Position numbers and translations under genes: made by a program
Part shown: one piece after another, positions 6,271 to 15,422 of the stretch
Position numbering within the stretch: position 1 is the stretch's first letter
How the letters are laid out: each line of letters begins with the position of its first letter
Assembly: GCA_012522575.1 (NCBI GenBank)
Contig: JAAYKE010000139.1
Coordinates: forward strand, 1-48,975
From: Armatimonadota bacterium
GTDB lineage: Bacteria; Armatimonadota; UBA5829
Direction: 5' to 3'
DNA: 48,975 nucleotides
Notes under the pieces: generated by a model
Told to the model about the DNA's origin: nothing
Databases searched by the model: none
Seen by the model: only the letters and a program-made list of their open reading frames with translations

Positions 6271-9189
6271 ATGCTGAAGAGGTTATCATTGCTTGTGGTC
6301 TGTGCGTTTGCAGTGACTGCTATTACCGTAGTAGTGGAGGGTAATCCTGTGATTAAGAAAGCTGTAACCACGCCGTCGGGATCGGAGAAAGCCGGGCAGC
6401 GGCCGTATGAGATGGTTGGGCGCGAGGATGTTCGCGCTCCGCTTGTGGATTTTCAGGATATAAGCGGCTGGACCGTCGAGTGCTATAACGACGCGGATGC
6501 CGAGTTCGCCCTGAGTCGCGAGCAGAAGATGTGGGGGGAGTTCACGGGGAAGGTCACATACACGGGCAAGTCCGACAACGGAACTGTAATACTCCGCGCG
6601 CCGAAGCCGATCCCCGTAGAATCGTTCAACTGCATCAATATGTGGCTGAACGGCAACGTTTGGGAGTGGGCTCCTGAGCCGGGTTCGCCGTTTTTGACGG
6701 TCTCGGTTATATTGGTCGACTCGGATGGCAACGAAGAAGCCGTCGCACATAATAAAGTGCGATGGAAGGAATGGTGGCTGACCCACGCCAAGTTTCCAAA
6801 GCCATTGAAGGGAAAGAAGGTCAGCGCGATCAAGTTCGAGGGCATAAATAATCCGGAGGCGCGGTCGATTTATCTCGGCGGGCTGTATTGTTATACCGAA
6901 GAACTCAAAGAGTTGGTATTTGAGCCGCGACCCGCCAGAAACCTCACTTTGCTGCCGGGTCAGAGCCAGGGATTGAACGGAACCGGCCCCGGCAAGCTGC
7001 CATTCCCAACCAGAGAGCATACGATTCTGCCCTCTCTTTATGCTGAAGACTACAAATCTACTCTGAAACAGACCGCTGCCGAATCCTTTGAATTCGTATA
7101 TAAGGACAGCGACACGGAGATCAAATATGTCTATGATCCCGCGACGGGCAAACTTGGCGAAATAGTGGCTTGGGTAGATGGGAAGCGTTTTTGCAGGCCG
7201 ATGAGCGCAGGCGGGATAGAAATTGACGGCGAGGTGGCCTCAGGAAAGCTCGTTGGAGCCGAAGTAGATGGCAATGAACTGCGCGTCACATTCGACCTCG
7301 AAAAGAATAAGCGCCCTGTTAGAGTTGAATATATTATGAGGCTGTGGCAGAAGTCGCTGGTGATAGACTTCATCTGCCGTGGAGGTCGAGCGACAGGGCT
7401 GGCGTTAGGCGGCATTGACGGCGTTGCCAACCCGCGCATATTCCCGATTCCCTACCTCAGCTTCCACTGGCAGCAAAGACCAAGGTTTTTGTGTGCCGGC
7501 GACGCGGATAACCCGATATTCCAGACGGTGTGGGTGGACTGGTATCGATCCAACGCATCGGAGATGTATACAGAACAGTGGGTTGCGGAGGATTCCGCCA
7601 AGATCAACGGTGGAGTGCGATATAAGCCCAAAACCGATGGAAGAAGAAACGATCTCTATGAGCGCGTCTTTTTGACCATCTCCCCAATATATGAGGAGAC
7701 GCTGCCTACCATAGCTAACCCACCCAGCCCGCACGGTAAGATCGCCGGTGAAAGGCTGTGGCAGGAGAGTTGGGGGCCGGCGGAATATGCAAAAGAGATG
7801 GAGCGCGGTCGAAAGCTGCGATCCTACGGCATCGAGAAGCTGACCCAGTGTAACCACGAAATAACCTGGCGCGACGGCGGGGAGAGCTTCACTATGCGCT
7901 CAAAGGCGGCTCCGAGCAGAGGCGGCGATGAAGCGCTTATGAAATATGTCGCCCACCAGAAGTCTCTGGGATGGCTGTCCGGGTTATATACAAACTACTG
8001 CGATATGGCTCCGGTCAACGAGAACTGGAATGAGGATATGCCGCAGTTTACGCCGGAAGGGGACTGGCGACCGGCCTGGCCTCGCAATTATGCGCTGAAA
8101 CCCTCGCGAGCGGTGGAAATGGACGCGAAATACGCCAAACTCATCAAGCAGAAATACGGCTCTAACGCTGCCTATACGGACGTCCACACCGCTGTGCCGC
8201 CGTGGAACTACTGCGACTACGATGCGCGAGTGCCGGGCGCAGGGACCTTCGCGGCGACGTTTTATGCTTATGGAGAACTGCTGCTTAACGATCAGAAGGT
8301 ATATGGGCCGATCTGGTCGGAAGGGGCGTATCAGTGCTTCTACGCGGGGCTGGCGTCGGGTAACTATGGCCTGATGTATGATGACTCCAACCTTTCCAAA
8401 GAGCCGCTGAATGTGGCGTTTGATTTGCTGAAGATTCATCCGCTGGAGTGTGACATCGGAGTGCCGTGGAAGGGACAGTTCTTCAGGGAGCCTGGATGGG
8501 AGAAGCCGGAGGTTATCGAGGCCAGCGTCGATCATTTTATCGCGGCTACAATCGCCTACGGCCACATCGGCTATCTGGTCGAGGAGACGCACGGCATCGA
8601 GAAAGCGTGCAGATCATATTATATGCTCCAGCAGCTTCAGAAGAGATATTCGATGCAACCGGTGAGCAAAATCGAATATGCCGATGAGAATGGGACGATG
8701 GTATCGGTGTCGCACGCCATTTCGAAGGATATAATCAATCTCTCCCGTCTGCATGTATCGTATCAAAGCGGGCTGGAGATATTTGTCAATGGCTCGGACA
8801 GAGTGTGGACAGTCGAGGGCAGGCAGCTTCCGAAGTGGGGCTGGTATGCACGGGACAAAAAAGGCGACTTCATCGAGTTCTCGGCGTTGGTCAACGGCCA
8901 CCGGGTGGATTATGTGACATCACCTGACTATGAATATCTCGATGCCCGAGGAAAAGTGACCAGCCTGGGAGGAATCATTGCCAGCGGAGCCGTGGCCGTG
9001 CTGAGAAACAGCGATAAGACTGAGGTCATCGATATCCTAGGCAACGACGAGATCACTCTCAAATTAGACGCAGATAAATGCATCGCATACGACGGAGACG
9101 GCAAGAGCCTGGGATCCGCCAAGATCAAAAAAGCCGGCCCGCTGGTGACGATTACTACGCTAAAAGACGCTCGGAAATACGTGCTGTAG
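6271..9189 (+). CDS. Large secreted protein, putative TIM-barrel glycosidase-type enzyme, family not recognised
   Basis: 972 residues with a hydrophobic N-terminal signal (LLVVCAFAVTAITVVV), so probably exported. Residues about 40-210 look like a beta-sandwich carbohydrate-binding region. The centre is rich in aromatic and acidic residues (for example ITWRDGGESF, WSEGAYQCFYAG, GLMYDDSN), as in TIM-barrel glycoside hydrolases. A beta-rich tail follows. I cannot assign a CAZy family or name catalytic residues. The ATG follows a CGAGGG at suitable spacing. It lies 24 bp after larC and may be read through from the lar promoter, although its function seems unrelated. A hairpin follows at 9229-9261. 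Confidence 0.75.
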   Translation: MLKRLSLLVVCAFAVTAITVVVEGNPVIKKAVTTPSGSEKAGQRPYEMVGREDVRAPLVDFQDISGWTVECYNDADAEFALSREQKMWGEFTGKVTYTGKSDNGTVILRAPKPIPVESFNCINMWLNGNVWEWAPEPGSPFLTVSVILVDSDGNEEAVAHNKVRWKEWWLTHAKFPKPLKGKKVSAIKFEGINNPEARSIYLGGLYCYTEELKELVFEPRPARNLTLLPGQSQGLNGTGPGKLPFPTREHTILPSLYAEDYKSTLKQTAAESFEFVYKDSDTEIKYVYDPATGKLGEIVAWVDGKRFCRPMSAGGIEIDGEVASGKLVGAEVDGNELRVTFDLEKNKRPVRVEYIMRLWQKSLVIDFICRGGRATGLALGGIDGVANPRIFPIPYLSFHWQQRPRFLCAGDADNPIFQTVWVDWYRSNASEMYTEQWVAEDSAKINGGVRYKPKTDGRRNDLYERVFLTISPIYEETLPTIANPPSPHGKIAGERLWQESWGPAEYAKEMERGRKLRSYGIEKLTQCNHEITWRDGGESFTMRSKAAPSRGGDEALMKYVAHQKSLGWLSGLYTNYCDMAPVNENWNEDMPQFTPEGDWRPAWPRNYALKPSRAVEMDAKYAKLIKQKYGSNAAYTDVHTAVPPWNYCDYDARVPGAGTFAATFYAYGELLLNDQKVYGPIWSEGAYQCFYAGLASGNYGLMYDDSNLSKEPLNVAFDLLKIHPLECDIGVPWKGQFFREPGWEKPEVIEASVDHFIAATIAYGHIGYLVEETHGIEKACRSYYMLQQLQKRYSMQPVSKIEYADENGTMVSVSHAISKDIINLSRLHVSYQSGLEIFVNGSDRVWTVEGRQLPKWGWYARDKKGDFIEFSALVNGHRVDYVTSPDYEYLDARGKVTSLGGIIASGAVAVLRNSDKTEVIDILGNDEITLKLDADKCIAYDGDGKSLGSAKIKKAGPLVTITTLKDARKYVL

Positions 9190-9228
9190 GAAGTATTTCA
9201 TATATAATTCTTTCAAGCGCAGATAAGA

Positions 9229-9261
9229 TCGGGATGGCAGTCTCTCAAACCGCCATCCCGA
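9229..9261 (+). terminator. Hairpin terminator after the secreted glycosidase-type gene
   Basis: TCGGGATGGC (9229-9238) pairs perfectly with GCCATCCCGA (9252-9261). It lies 40 bp past the stop codon. There is no clear U-run, so termination strength is uncertain. Confidence 0.55.
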
Positions 9262-9365
9262 CTTCACATGGCCGGATTTTCAGTCACCGATTTTCCGATC
9301 CGGAACCCCTGCATGTAATACATATAGTGTAACAGCCTCGTAAATGATGACTACCCCTGCCCACG

Positions 9366-9452
9366 GTATCCAATCTCCGTCCCGGACTAGGCTGGGACAG
9401 AGGCCAGCCACTACGGTTTAGAGGTTAGAAGTTAGAGGTTAGAGGTTAGAAG
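9366..9452. repeat. Partial dispersed repeat followed by a heptad array
   Basis: 9372-9413 repeats the module TCTCCGTCCCGGACTAGGCT plus GGGACAGAGGCCAGCCACTA seen at 30421-30460 and 40921-40960. GGCTGG/CCAGCC forms a small hairpin. From 9418 to 9452 come five heptads (TTAGAGG or TTAGAAG), the reverse complement of the array at 109-189. Confidence 0.75.
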
Positions 9453-9480
9453 AGTCGAGGGGTTTGGAGAAATACGAGAA

Positions 9481-9515
9481 CTATACTTCGGGACAGAGAC
9501 TGTCCCGAAGTATAG
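9481..9515. other. Perfect 16-bp inverted repeat
   Basis: CTATACTTCGGGACAG and its exact reverse complement are separated only by AGA. It lies between the heptad array and the 3' end of the large cysteine-rich gene. Such a long perfect stem could act as a bidirectional terminator or a cruciform; there is no U-run. Confidence 0.8.
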
Positions 9516-9541
9516 TAGGTTGGGGGCTGAAGAAATCTCAT

Positions 9542-9573
9542 GGAATGGGGCAGAAACGAGCCTGCCCCATTCC
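9542..9573 (-). terminator. Hairpin after the DUF11-like repeat protein gene
   Basis: GGAATGGGGCAG pairs over 12 bp with CTGCCCCATTCC. It sits 20 bp beyond the stop codon of the minus-strand gene ending at 9594, so it probably ends that transcript or stabilises its 3' end. Confidence 0.6.
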
Positions 9574-9593
9574 GGGCTTATCTGTCTATGACC

Positions 9594-12500
9594 TTATGGA
9601 TGCAGTAGCCCTAACACGTTCTGTATCCAGGTCACGTCTGCAAGAATCTTGCAACAGGCAGGATTCTCACAAGTATTGGCTATGCCCGTCCCCTCGCCGC
9701 CTATCAGCGGTTTGGTCGGAGCGAAGAACTCTATGCAATGATTCTCCACGAGCAACTGGAAGTCAAGCAGTTTTTCGCTTGCCATCGCGGTGTTGTTCTG
9801 TGCGATGAGATCAATAACCTCGTCGATATCCGCCAGCAGCCTCACATACAGAGCCTCATCGGAGATGAGAGGAACCTGGTTGCTGCCAAGCGGCAGTTGA
9901 TGGTATAGAGCCAGCAGCTTCTTAAGATCAGGAAGGCTGGTATCGACTTTAAACGAGAATGCCTCGACGTGCGACATAGTAGCCGGCTTAGGGCCATCCT
10001 CATCCGGATCCCACGGCTGATCCGTATCATAATATACAGTCAGCGTGAATGTGGTTCCGGGCAGCTCATACATCAGCGGCCACCAAAGCTGAATTTTTGG
10101 CAGCGACTGAATAATGTCCACTCCGGGATACTCATACGGGCAATCCGGTGACAGATCCTGATGCTTTCTGAGGACCACGTTTTTCAACGTATACGGAACG
10201 TTGTCACCTGCAGCAGCAACCCAGTTGCTCCACTGGCTGTCGCCAGGATCAATGGCGAAGACTCCAGGGACTGCGGTTATATTGTCTCCAATGATACCGC
10301 CGAATCCGGTCTGGACGCCATTGAGAGGATCGCAGGAGAGTCCGCAGAATACCTGCTTGAGCGTCGGCGGACATACCACCACCAGCGCATCGCATACTCC
10401 GGTATTAATGTTCTTCTCGCCGCATACTCCGTCCTGGCTGGCTATTCCGCAAGCCGAGAACTCATTGAGCCACGTATCGACTCCAGCCGGGCAAAGCACA
10501 GCCTGGTCGAACAGCAACGGCCCAAACACATGACAAACCCGCTGACCCGGCTTCAATACCGTGCTGCCATTAAGGGACTGCAGCTCGGCCAGCATCGCCT
10601 GGTTGACATCCTCCCCTGTCCCCGGAACCAAAGCATCGAAGTTCGATATCTTCGGATCCAGGAAGTTCGGACAAGCAGATGTGCCGGCATTCGCAAAGTC
10701 CACATCCACCTCGCCCGTGTTTATCACACAAGTCTGGAAGTATGCATACTTCTGCGGATGCATCGGGTCTGCCGCATCCAATACCTGGGATGAATTCGTC
10801 ATATCCCAATTGTCAGCGACCGATTTTTCGCAGTCTATTTTCGCAACCAATAGATCTACGGTTGCAGTCACAGGTCCCACAGTCACTTCGGCCCCGGTGG
10901 CGCACATTCCGGCAGCGGATGCCGAGTTGACGATATCATCGGTCAAGCCGATTGCTGAGAAGCCAGGGTTGGTTTTTACCTTGCAGACCAGGCACTTCTC
11001 TTCGCCCGCCTCCAGGGTTCCAACGTTCCACTGGCCGTCGTTGATAATGCAATTGGCAATGGCAACGCCATCGACCTTGCATTCCACGCAGCCGCTGTAT
11101 GCCTCGTTGGGCAATACGATGGCGTCTGTAACGACGACATCATTAATAGTTATCGAACCAAGGTTCTTGACACAGACCTTGAAGTAGACATCACTGCCTG
11201 CAATCGCCTGCACGCTGTCGGTAAACGGCCCTTCCTCAGAGCAGGAAGCCTGCTTTGTGATGTGCAGCCGACACGGGCAACATATCTCGACTATCGCAGA
11301 ACAGCCCTCAGTGGAGATAACTTCACCGCCACTTGGAGGCAGGCATACTTCAGGATCGGTCGCAAGTCCGCAGGCGGTAAATGTGTTCGCCCACTCTGAC
11401 TTGGTCAAGCAAAGCGTTTCCTCGTCGAAAGTGACAGCAACCTCAATGCAAACCGATTGGCCTGCCGGCAGTATGCCGTCGGTCAGTTTGGCAAGGAACG
11501 TTTTGGCTACGCTAAACGGATCCACCGCCTGTGTCGCCATTCCGCCCGGCAGACTTGCTGAGATACCCATAGGCGGGTTATCCAGAAGAGAATCGGCAAA
11601 GTGCGCATCGCAATCGCCTTTGGTGAAGTCGATCGCAATGTCACCTGTGTTGTTGACGCACAACTGGTAGTAGAGCGTTTTTACTCCAGCATCACATTCC
11701 GGGCCGCCCAGATCGAAGAAGTTTGTTGCATTGGTAAAGTCAAGGGTATCGTTTACCAGCTTCGTGCATTCGATCTTGGGGACGAGCACGTTGACTGTTG
11801 CGCTGGAAGGTCCGGCGTTGGCAGTCAGACCGGATGTCACCCCTACCCCACTGGCGTTTGCAGTGTTGGTAGCGTCGACATCAGTGCCCATCGGCTCGAA
11901 ATCAGGATTAGTCTGGAACTGGCAATAGTAGGTCTTGCTCTGACCAATAGCCAGGTTTCCTACGTTGATATCGCCCGGTATGGAATTGTCATCCGTGCAG
12001 CACGAGCCGCAAGGCAACAGGGCGGAATTGTCCATTTCCAGGGTGTCGGTGATGACCACATCCTTCAGGTCATCGCAGCCGGTGTTGGTTACGGTCAGCT
12101 TGAAGCAGACAAAACCTCCACGCAAGACATCCACCGACGACCCATAAATGCCGTCTGCGCAATCCTCGTCATAACAGGCTACTTCTTTGGTTATTGTAAG
12201 CGCCGGCTGGCAGCATACATTGACAGTAGTTGAGCAGGAATCTGTAGAAACCTGCATTGTTCCGCATATATCCTCGTCGCCGGCAGCGCCGGTAGCCGAG
12301 AAGTTGTTGGTGATTACGCGTGTGTCGTTTTTGCACAGCTCACACTTGTCGAAATCAAGCCCAACAACTATGCACACCGTATCACCGGAGGCAAGGATGC
12401 CATCAGCGAGTTCGGGCTGCGCCCTGAACAGAGCACAAACATCGGCGGGCAGTCCGGTTATGCCTGCAAATGAGCTTTCAAGCAGGGAACTGGAGATGCC

Positions 12501-14921
12501 GCACGACCCCGAAGCGCCGAAGTCAACCGGCGTCTCACCTGAGTTGGTGATGCACAGTTTGTAGTAGACCTGAGCCACGTTGTCGCCACTGCAGGGAAGA
12601 TCCAGAGCGTTGGTGGCTGCGTCAAAGTTATCCGAATCGCTGACCAGTGCGCTGCAGGTAATCGAAGGTATATCGACGTTTACAGATGCGATAGCCGGGC
12701 CATCGCTGACCTGCAGGCCGGATGTAACGCCCGTAGCCGACACGGATGCGACGTTGGTGGCATCGACAGTGGTGCCGGTTTTGGCATAAGCCGAGTCGAT
12801 CCGGAACTTGCAGTGGTAGGTATAGCTTGCGCCGATAGCCAGATTGGGGACATCAAACGTGCCGGGGATGGTCTTTCCGTCCGTGCAGCACGAGTCGCAG
12901 GCAATCAACGCATTGTCATCATTGGGCAGCAGATCATCAGTTATCGTGATACCCTGAAGATCGTCACAACCGGTGTTGGTGACCACTACCTTGAAGCAGA
13001 CATAATCGCCGGGCAGGGCGTTTACGGAGTCTCTGTAGTCTCCCTGCGCGCAGTCTCCATCTTCGGTGGTGCAGGCTACCTGCTTGGTAATCTCAATTGA
13101 CGGCTCGCAGCACACATTGACCGTAGTGGTGCAAGTGTCGGTGCTGACATTAGTGGAGCCGCAAAGTCCGAGATCGGCAAGTCCGGTTGCGTTGAAGTTG
13201 TTGGTTATGGTCCTGGTATCGTTCTTGCACAACGCGCATTTATCGAAACCAAGAGCTGGAAGCTCCACACATACCTGTGCTCCCGGAGCCAGAATGCCGT
13301 TTGTGAGTTGCGCTCTAAACGCAGCGCAAATATCGATCGGCAGCCCCGATATGCCTGCAAATGAGGAATCCAGCAGAGAATTTGTGATCCCGCAAGGACC
13401 GGAGGTGCCGAAACTGATCGGAACCTGCCCGTCGTTGGTGATGCACAGCTTAAAGTAGACATCCGCCACGTCATTGCCACAAGGCAGATCAAGCGTGTCG
13501 CTGGCATTGGTAAAGTCATTGCTGTCGCTTACGAGCGTAGAGCAACGGATCGATGGCTTAAGCACGCTTACCGATGCAAAATCAACGTCTGTTACGACTG
13601 TTTCCGAAAACTCTCCCTTTCCGGTTACAGTCGCCGTGTTTATGCAATCCGCCGCCACCGTGCTAAAGCTGCAGGTATGGATGAATTCGGCGCCGGAAGC
13701 CAGGTCTCCAACGGCTATGGTATCGCAGTTCGTAGTGCCACCGCTGCAGCCTACATCGGTGATTGTGACGTCGGTGAGGTTCTCATTGCCACAGTTGATC
13801 ACTGTAAGCCTGAAGTAGATCGGGTTGCCGGCAAGAATATCCACGTGGGATATCTTGTGGTATACGCCCGATCCGTCATTGATCAGATCGATGCCCGCGC
13901 CGCCTTTTGTCGTCGAAACCTTAAACGAGTTGGCAGTTGAACCTACTACGTAGTAAGGCGTCGTCGTATTTATGCCGGTGGTGGTCTCGATAGTATCAAA
14001 TCTGATATGGTCTCCATCGACCAACCCATGCGCAGGCGCATTTATCGTATCAGGCGCTTCAGCGAAGGTGCACGGCATTTCCGTGACAGGCACGAAAGGC
14101 CCCTCTTCGGAACAAGCGACCTCTTTGGTGATGCTAATACACGAATTACAGGACAGTTCTATGAGCTGTTCTGTCGTATCTTCATCGCACAGGTCGCCAG
14201 GGCCACCGCTCCTTGTTTTGAGCAGAACCGGCATATCGGCTCCGGCACCAGGGAATGCAGCACGAATGCCGCATATCTTTACCTCGATATCCTTCTCAGT
14301 GCCCGGATAGTCCGGAGCAACCCTTGGGCCTTTGAACCAGGTCGCTTCAACCAGGTCAAACGTCGAACCATTATTCCTGACCGTAATGTCAGGGTTGGCG
14401 CCACCGCTAAAGTCAGAGATAATGACCTTGAAGTTTTCGGTGAAATTGTCGAAATTAGTCTGGCCGACTCCGAACATAAAGACATATTCTTCATAGTCTT
14501 CATCTGAGAACTGAGACTTCAGAGTAGCCGGCAATGCTTGTTCTTTTTTGGTTATATGACCGTCGTCATTCATATCCCAGGCTATTGCGTCATCGTGAAG
14601 CTTCAGGCCGATATACAGGCAGTCAGTCGCGCAGTCATAGACCCAATAGACTTTCTCCACATTAAAACCCGACGGTGAAAATGTGCTGGGTTCAATATTA
14701 AAGCAGGCCTTCCCCATTGGCTCGTCCCGACAGCCAGGCGGGTTGCTTGCAAACTGCGATTCAAGCTGCTGATCTGTAGTGTCCACTTGTGAGAACACAC
14801 CTGGACCGACAAAATCGGCGGCCACGTTCCCTGTGAACGTAATCAAGTCCGCTGAGGCGGGCATTGCTAATGTCGCAAGCAATAGCGCCGCGACAATTAC
14901 AATGCAACTTTTACTATTCAT
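9594..14921 (-). CDS. Giant secreted cysteine-rich protein with four DUF11-like tandem units
   Basis: 1775 residues. A clear signal peptide ends at about MPASA (residue 24). An N-terminal domain of about 230 residues contains a calcium-type DMNDDGHITKKE loop. Four tandem units follow. Each unit has a DUF11-like half opening with ITKxVAC and containing VTNTGCDDL, and a second half with CITNxG, SLLxSSFAGIxGLP and FDKCxLCKNDTR. The last 256 residues form a domain shared with the neighbouring gene at 15423-17801. The first unit carries an insert resembling beta domains of phage tail proteins. I chose the ATG at 14921 because GAGGAG precedes it and it begins the signal peptide; the frame is open further upstream. 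Probably a surface adhesin or sheath-like protein stabilised by disulfides; exact function unknown. Confidence 0.85.
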   Translation of the reverse strand: MNSKSCIVIVAALLLATLAMPASADLITFTGNVAADFVGPGVFSQVDTTDQQLESQFASNPPGCRDEPMGKACFNIEPSTFSPSGFNVEKVYWVYDCATDCLYIGLKLHDDAIAWDMNDDGHITKKEQALPATLKSQFSDEDYEEYVFMFGVGQTNFDNFTENFKVIISDFSGGANPDITVRNNGSTFDLVEATWFKGPRVAPDYPGTEKDIEVKICGIRAAFPGAGADMPVLLKTRSGGPGDLCDEDTTEQLIELSCNSCISITKEVACSEEGPFVPVTEMPCTFAEAPDTINAPAHGLVDGDHIRFDTIETTTGINTTTPYYVVGSTANSFKVSTTKGGAGIDLINDGSGVYHKISHVDILAGNPIYFRLTVINCGNENLTDVTITDVGCSGGTTNCDTIAVGDLASGAEFIHTCSFSTVAADCINTATVTGKGEFSETVVTDVDFASVSVLKPSIRCSTLVSDSNDFTNASDTLDLPCGNDVADVYFKLCITNDGQVPISFGTSGPCGITNSLLDSSFAGISGLPIDICAAFRAQLTNGILAPGAQVCVELPALGFDKCALCKNDTRTITNNFNATGLADLGLCGSTNVSTDTCTTTVNVCCEPSIEITKQVACTTEDGDCAQGDYRDSVNALPGDYVCFKVVVTNTGCDDLQGITITDDLLPNDDNALIACDSCCTDGKTIPGTFDVPNLAIGASYTYHCKFRIDSAYAKTGTTVDATNVASVSATGVTSGLQVSDGPAIASVNVDIPSITCSALVSDSDNFDAATNALDLPCSGDNVAQVYYKLCITNSGETPVDFGASGSCGISSSLLESSFAGITGLPADVCALFRAQPELADGILASGDTVCIVVGLDFDKCELCKNDTRVITNNFSATGAAGDEDICGTMQVSTDSCSTTVNVCCQPALTITKEVACYDEDCADGIYGSSVDVLRGGFVCFKLTVTNTGCDDLKDVVITDTLEMDNSALLPCGSCCTDDNSIPGDINVGNLAIGQSKTYYCQFQTNPDFEPMGTDVDATNTANASGVGVTSGLTANAGPSSATVNVLVPKIECTKLVNDTLDFTNATNFFDLGGPECDAGVKTLYYQLCVNNTGDIAIDFTKGDCDAHFADSLLDNPPMGISASLPGGMATQAVDPFSVAKTFLAKLTDGILPAGQSVCIEVAVTFDEETLCLTKSEWANTFTACGLATDPEVCLPPSGGEVISTEGCSAIVEICCPCRLHITKQASCSEEGPFTDSVQAIAGSDVYFKVCVKNLGSITINDVVVTDAIVLPNEAYSGCVECKVDGVAIANCIINDGQWNVGTLEAGEEKCLVCKVKTNPGFSAIGLTDDIVNSASAAGMCATGAEVTVGPVTATVDLLVAKIDCEKSVADNWDMTNSSQVLDAADPMHPQKYAYFQTCVINTGEVDVDFANAGTSACPNFLDPKISNFDALVPGTGEDVNQAMLAELQSLNGSTVLKPGQRVCHVFGPLLFDQAVLCPAGVDTWLNEFSACGIASQDGVCGEKNINTGVCDALVVVCPPTLKQVFCGLSCDPLNGVQTGFGGIIGDNITAVPGVFAIDPGDSQWSNWVAAAGDNVPYTLKNVVLRKHQDLSPDCPYEYPGVDIIQSLPKIQLWWPLMYELPGTTFTLTVYYDTDQPWDPDEDGPKPATMSHVEAFSFKVDTSLPDLKKLLALYHQLPLGSNQVPLISDEALYVRLLADIDEVIDLIAQNNTAMASEKLLDFQLLVENHCIEFFAPTKPLIGGEGTGIANTCENPACCKILADVTWIQNVLGLLHP
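10365..14138 (-). repeat. Four tandem protein-coding repeat units inside the giant secreted protein
   Basis: The units begin at ISITKEVAC, IEITKQVAC, LTITKEVAC and LHITKQASC. Each has a second half starting with a C..LV.D-type motif (for example RCSTLVSDS, TCSALVSDS, ECTKLVNDT, DCEKSVADN). The middle two units are the most alike; the fourth is the most diverged. The first is longest because of the insert at 13851-14063. Confidence 0.8.
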
Positions 14922-14967
14922 GTCCTCATTTCTCCTCTCTTTCACACTTATTCGTGGAATGACTATA

Positions 14968-15051
14968 CTGGATGCACCCAAAATCGGTGCACTGGAATAC
15001 GCTGACCTCTCGCTGTGCGTCTGCATGCTTGACAGAGCAGCAGGCATCCAG
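14968..15051 (-). promoter_or_regulatory. Candidate structured 5' UTR element of the giant secreted protein gene
   Basis: On the minus strand CTGGATGC (15044-15051) pairs over 8 bp with GCATCCAG (14968-14975) and closes an 84-nt region. Inside are GCACC/GGTGC and ACGC/GCGT pairings. It ends about 46 nt before the start codon. It matches no RNA family I recognise. Confidence 0.35.
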
Positions 15052-15177
15052 CATCATACCGGAGGCTGCGGGAGATGGGCGATTCCATTTTCTTCCCAGA
15101 ACGGGACCGTGAGGAGAAATTCAATTTAGCGCGGCTTCGGTAACCTCTCTCTAGTGGAAACCATTCTGCGCTATCGT

Positions 15178-15203
15178 GGCGGGGAGGCTGCAACCTCCCC
15201 GCC
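15178..15203 (-). terminator. GC-rich hairpin between the two giant secreted protein genes
   Basis: GGCGGGGAGG pairs perfectly with CCTCCCCGCC around a 6-nt loop. It lies downstream of the gene ending at 15423 and of the structured RNA at 15241-15346. No U-run follows on either strand, so it may block or pause transcription rather than terminate it fully. Confidence 0.5.
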
Positions 15204-15240
15204 CGTCTCACAAACGAACCCGTGTGATCTATATTCTATT

Positions 15241-15346
15241 GTCTCAACAAACGGGTTTTCACCCTTAGCGTTTTGCTGTCTATGCGCAATCGACCATTTT
15301 CCTGCGAAACTTCCACCAGTTTTCGCTACGGTCGCCTGGCTGAGAC
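15241..15346 (-). ncRNA. Candidate structured RNA (leader or small RNA), about 106 nt
   Basis: The outer helix GTCTCA/TGAGAC (15341-15346 with 15241-15246) closes the element. Inside, CGACC/GGTCG (15291-15295 with 15330-15334) encloses GCGAAA/TTTCGC (15304-15309 with 15321-15326). A further hairpin reads GGGT-GAAA-ACCC on the minus strand (15253-15264), a GNRA tetraloop that favours this strand. A good promoter at 15356-15384 would start transcription about three bases before the outer helix. It contains no obvious gene and matches no family I know. It may be the 5' leader of the gene starting at 14921, or a free small RNA ended by the hairpin at 15178-15203. Confidence 0.45.
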
Positions 15347-15355
15347 TTCAAAGGG

Positions 15356-15384
15356 ATTATGATAGCATTCTGCGACTACGTCAA
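15356..15384 (-). promoter_or_regulatory. Sigma-70-type promoter ahead of the structured RNA and giant protein gene
   Basis: On the minus strand TTGACG (15379-15384), a 17-bp spacer, then CATAAT (15356-15361): five of six consensus bases in each box. The start at about 15349 leaves a 5' UTR of some 430 nt before 14921. Confidence 0.6.
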
Positions 15385-15422
15385 TACCAGTTTTTCACCG
15401 GTAGCGACGCAGCGGCTTCCCG

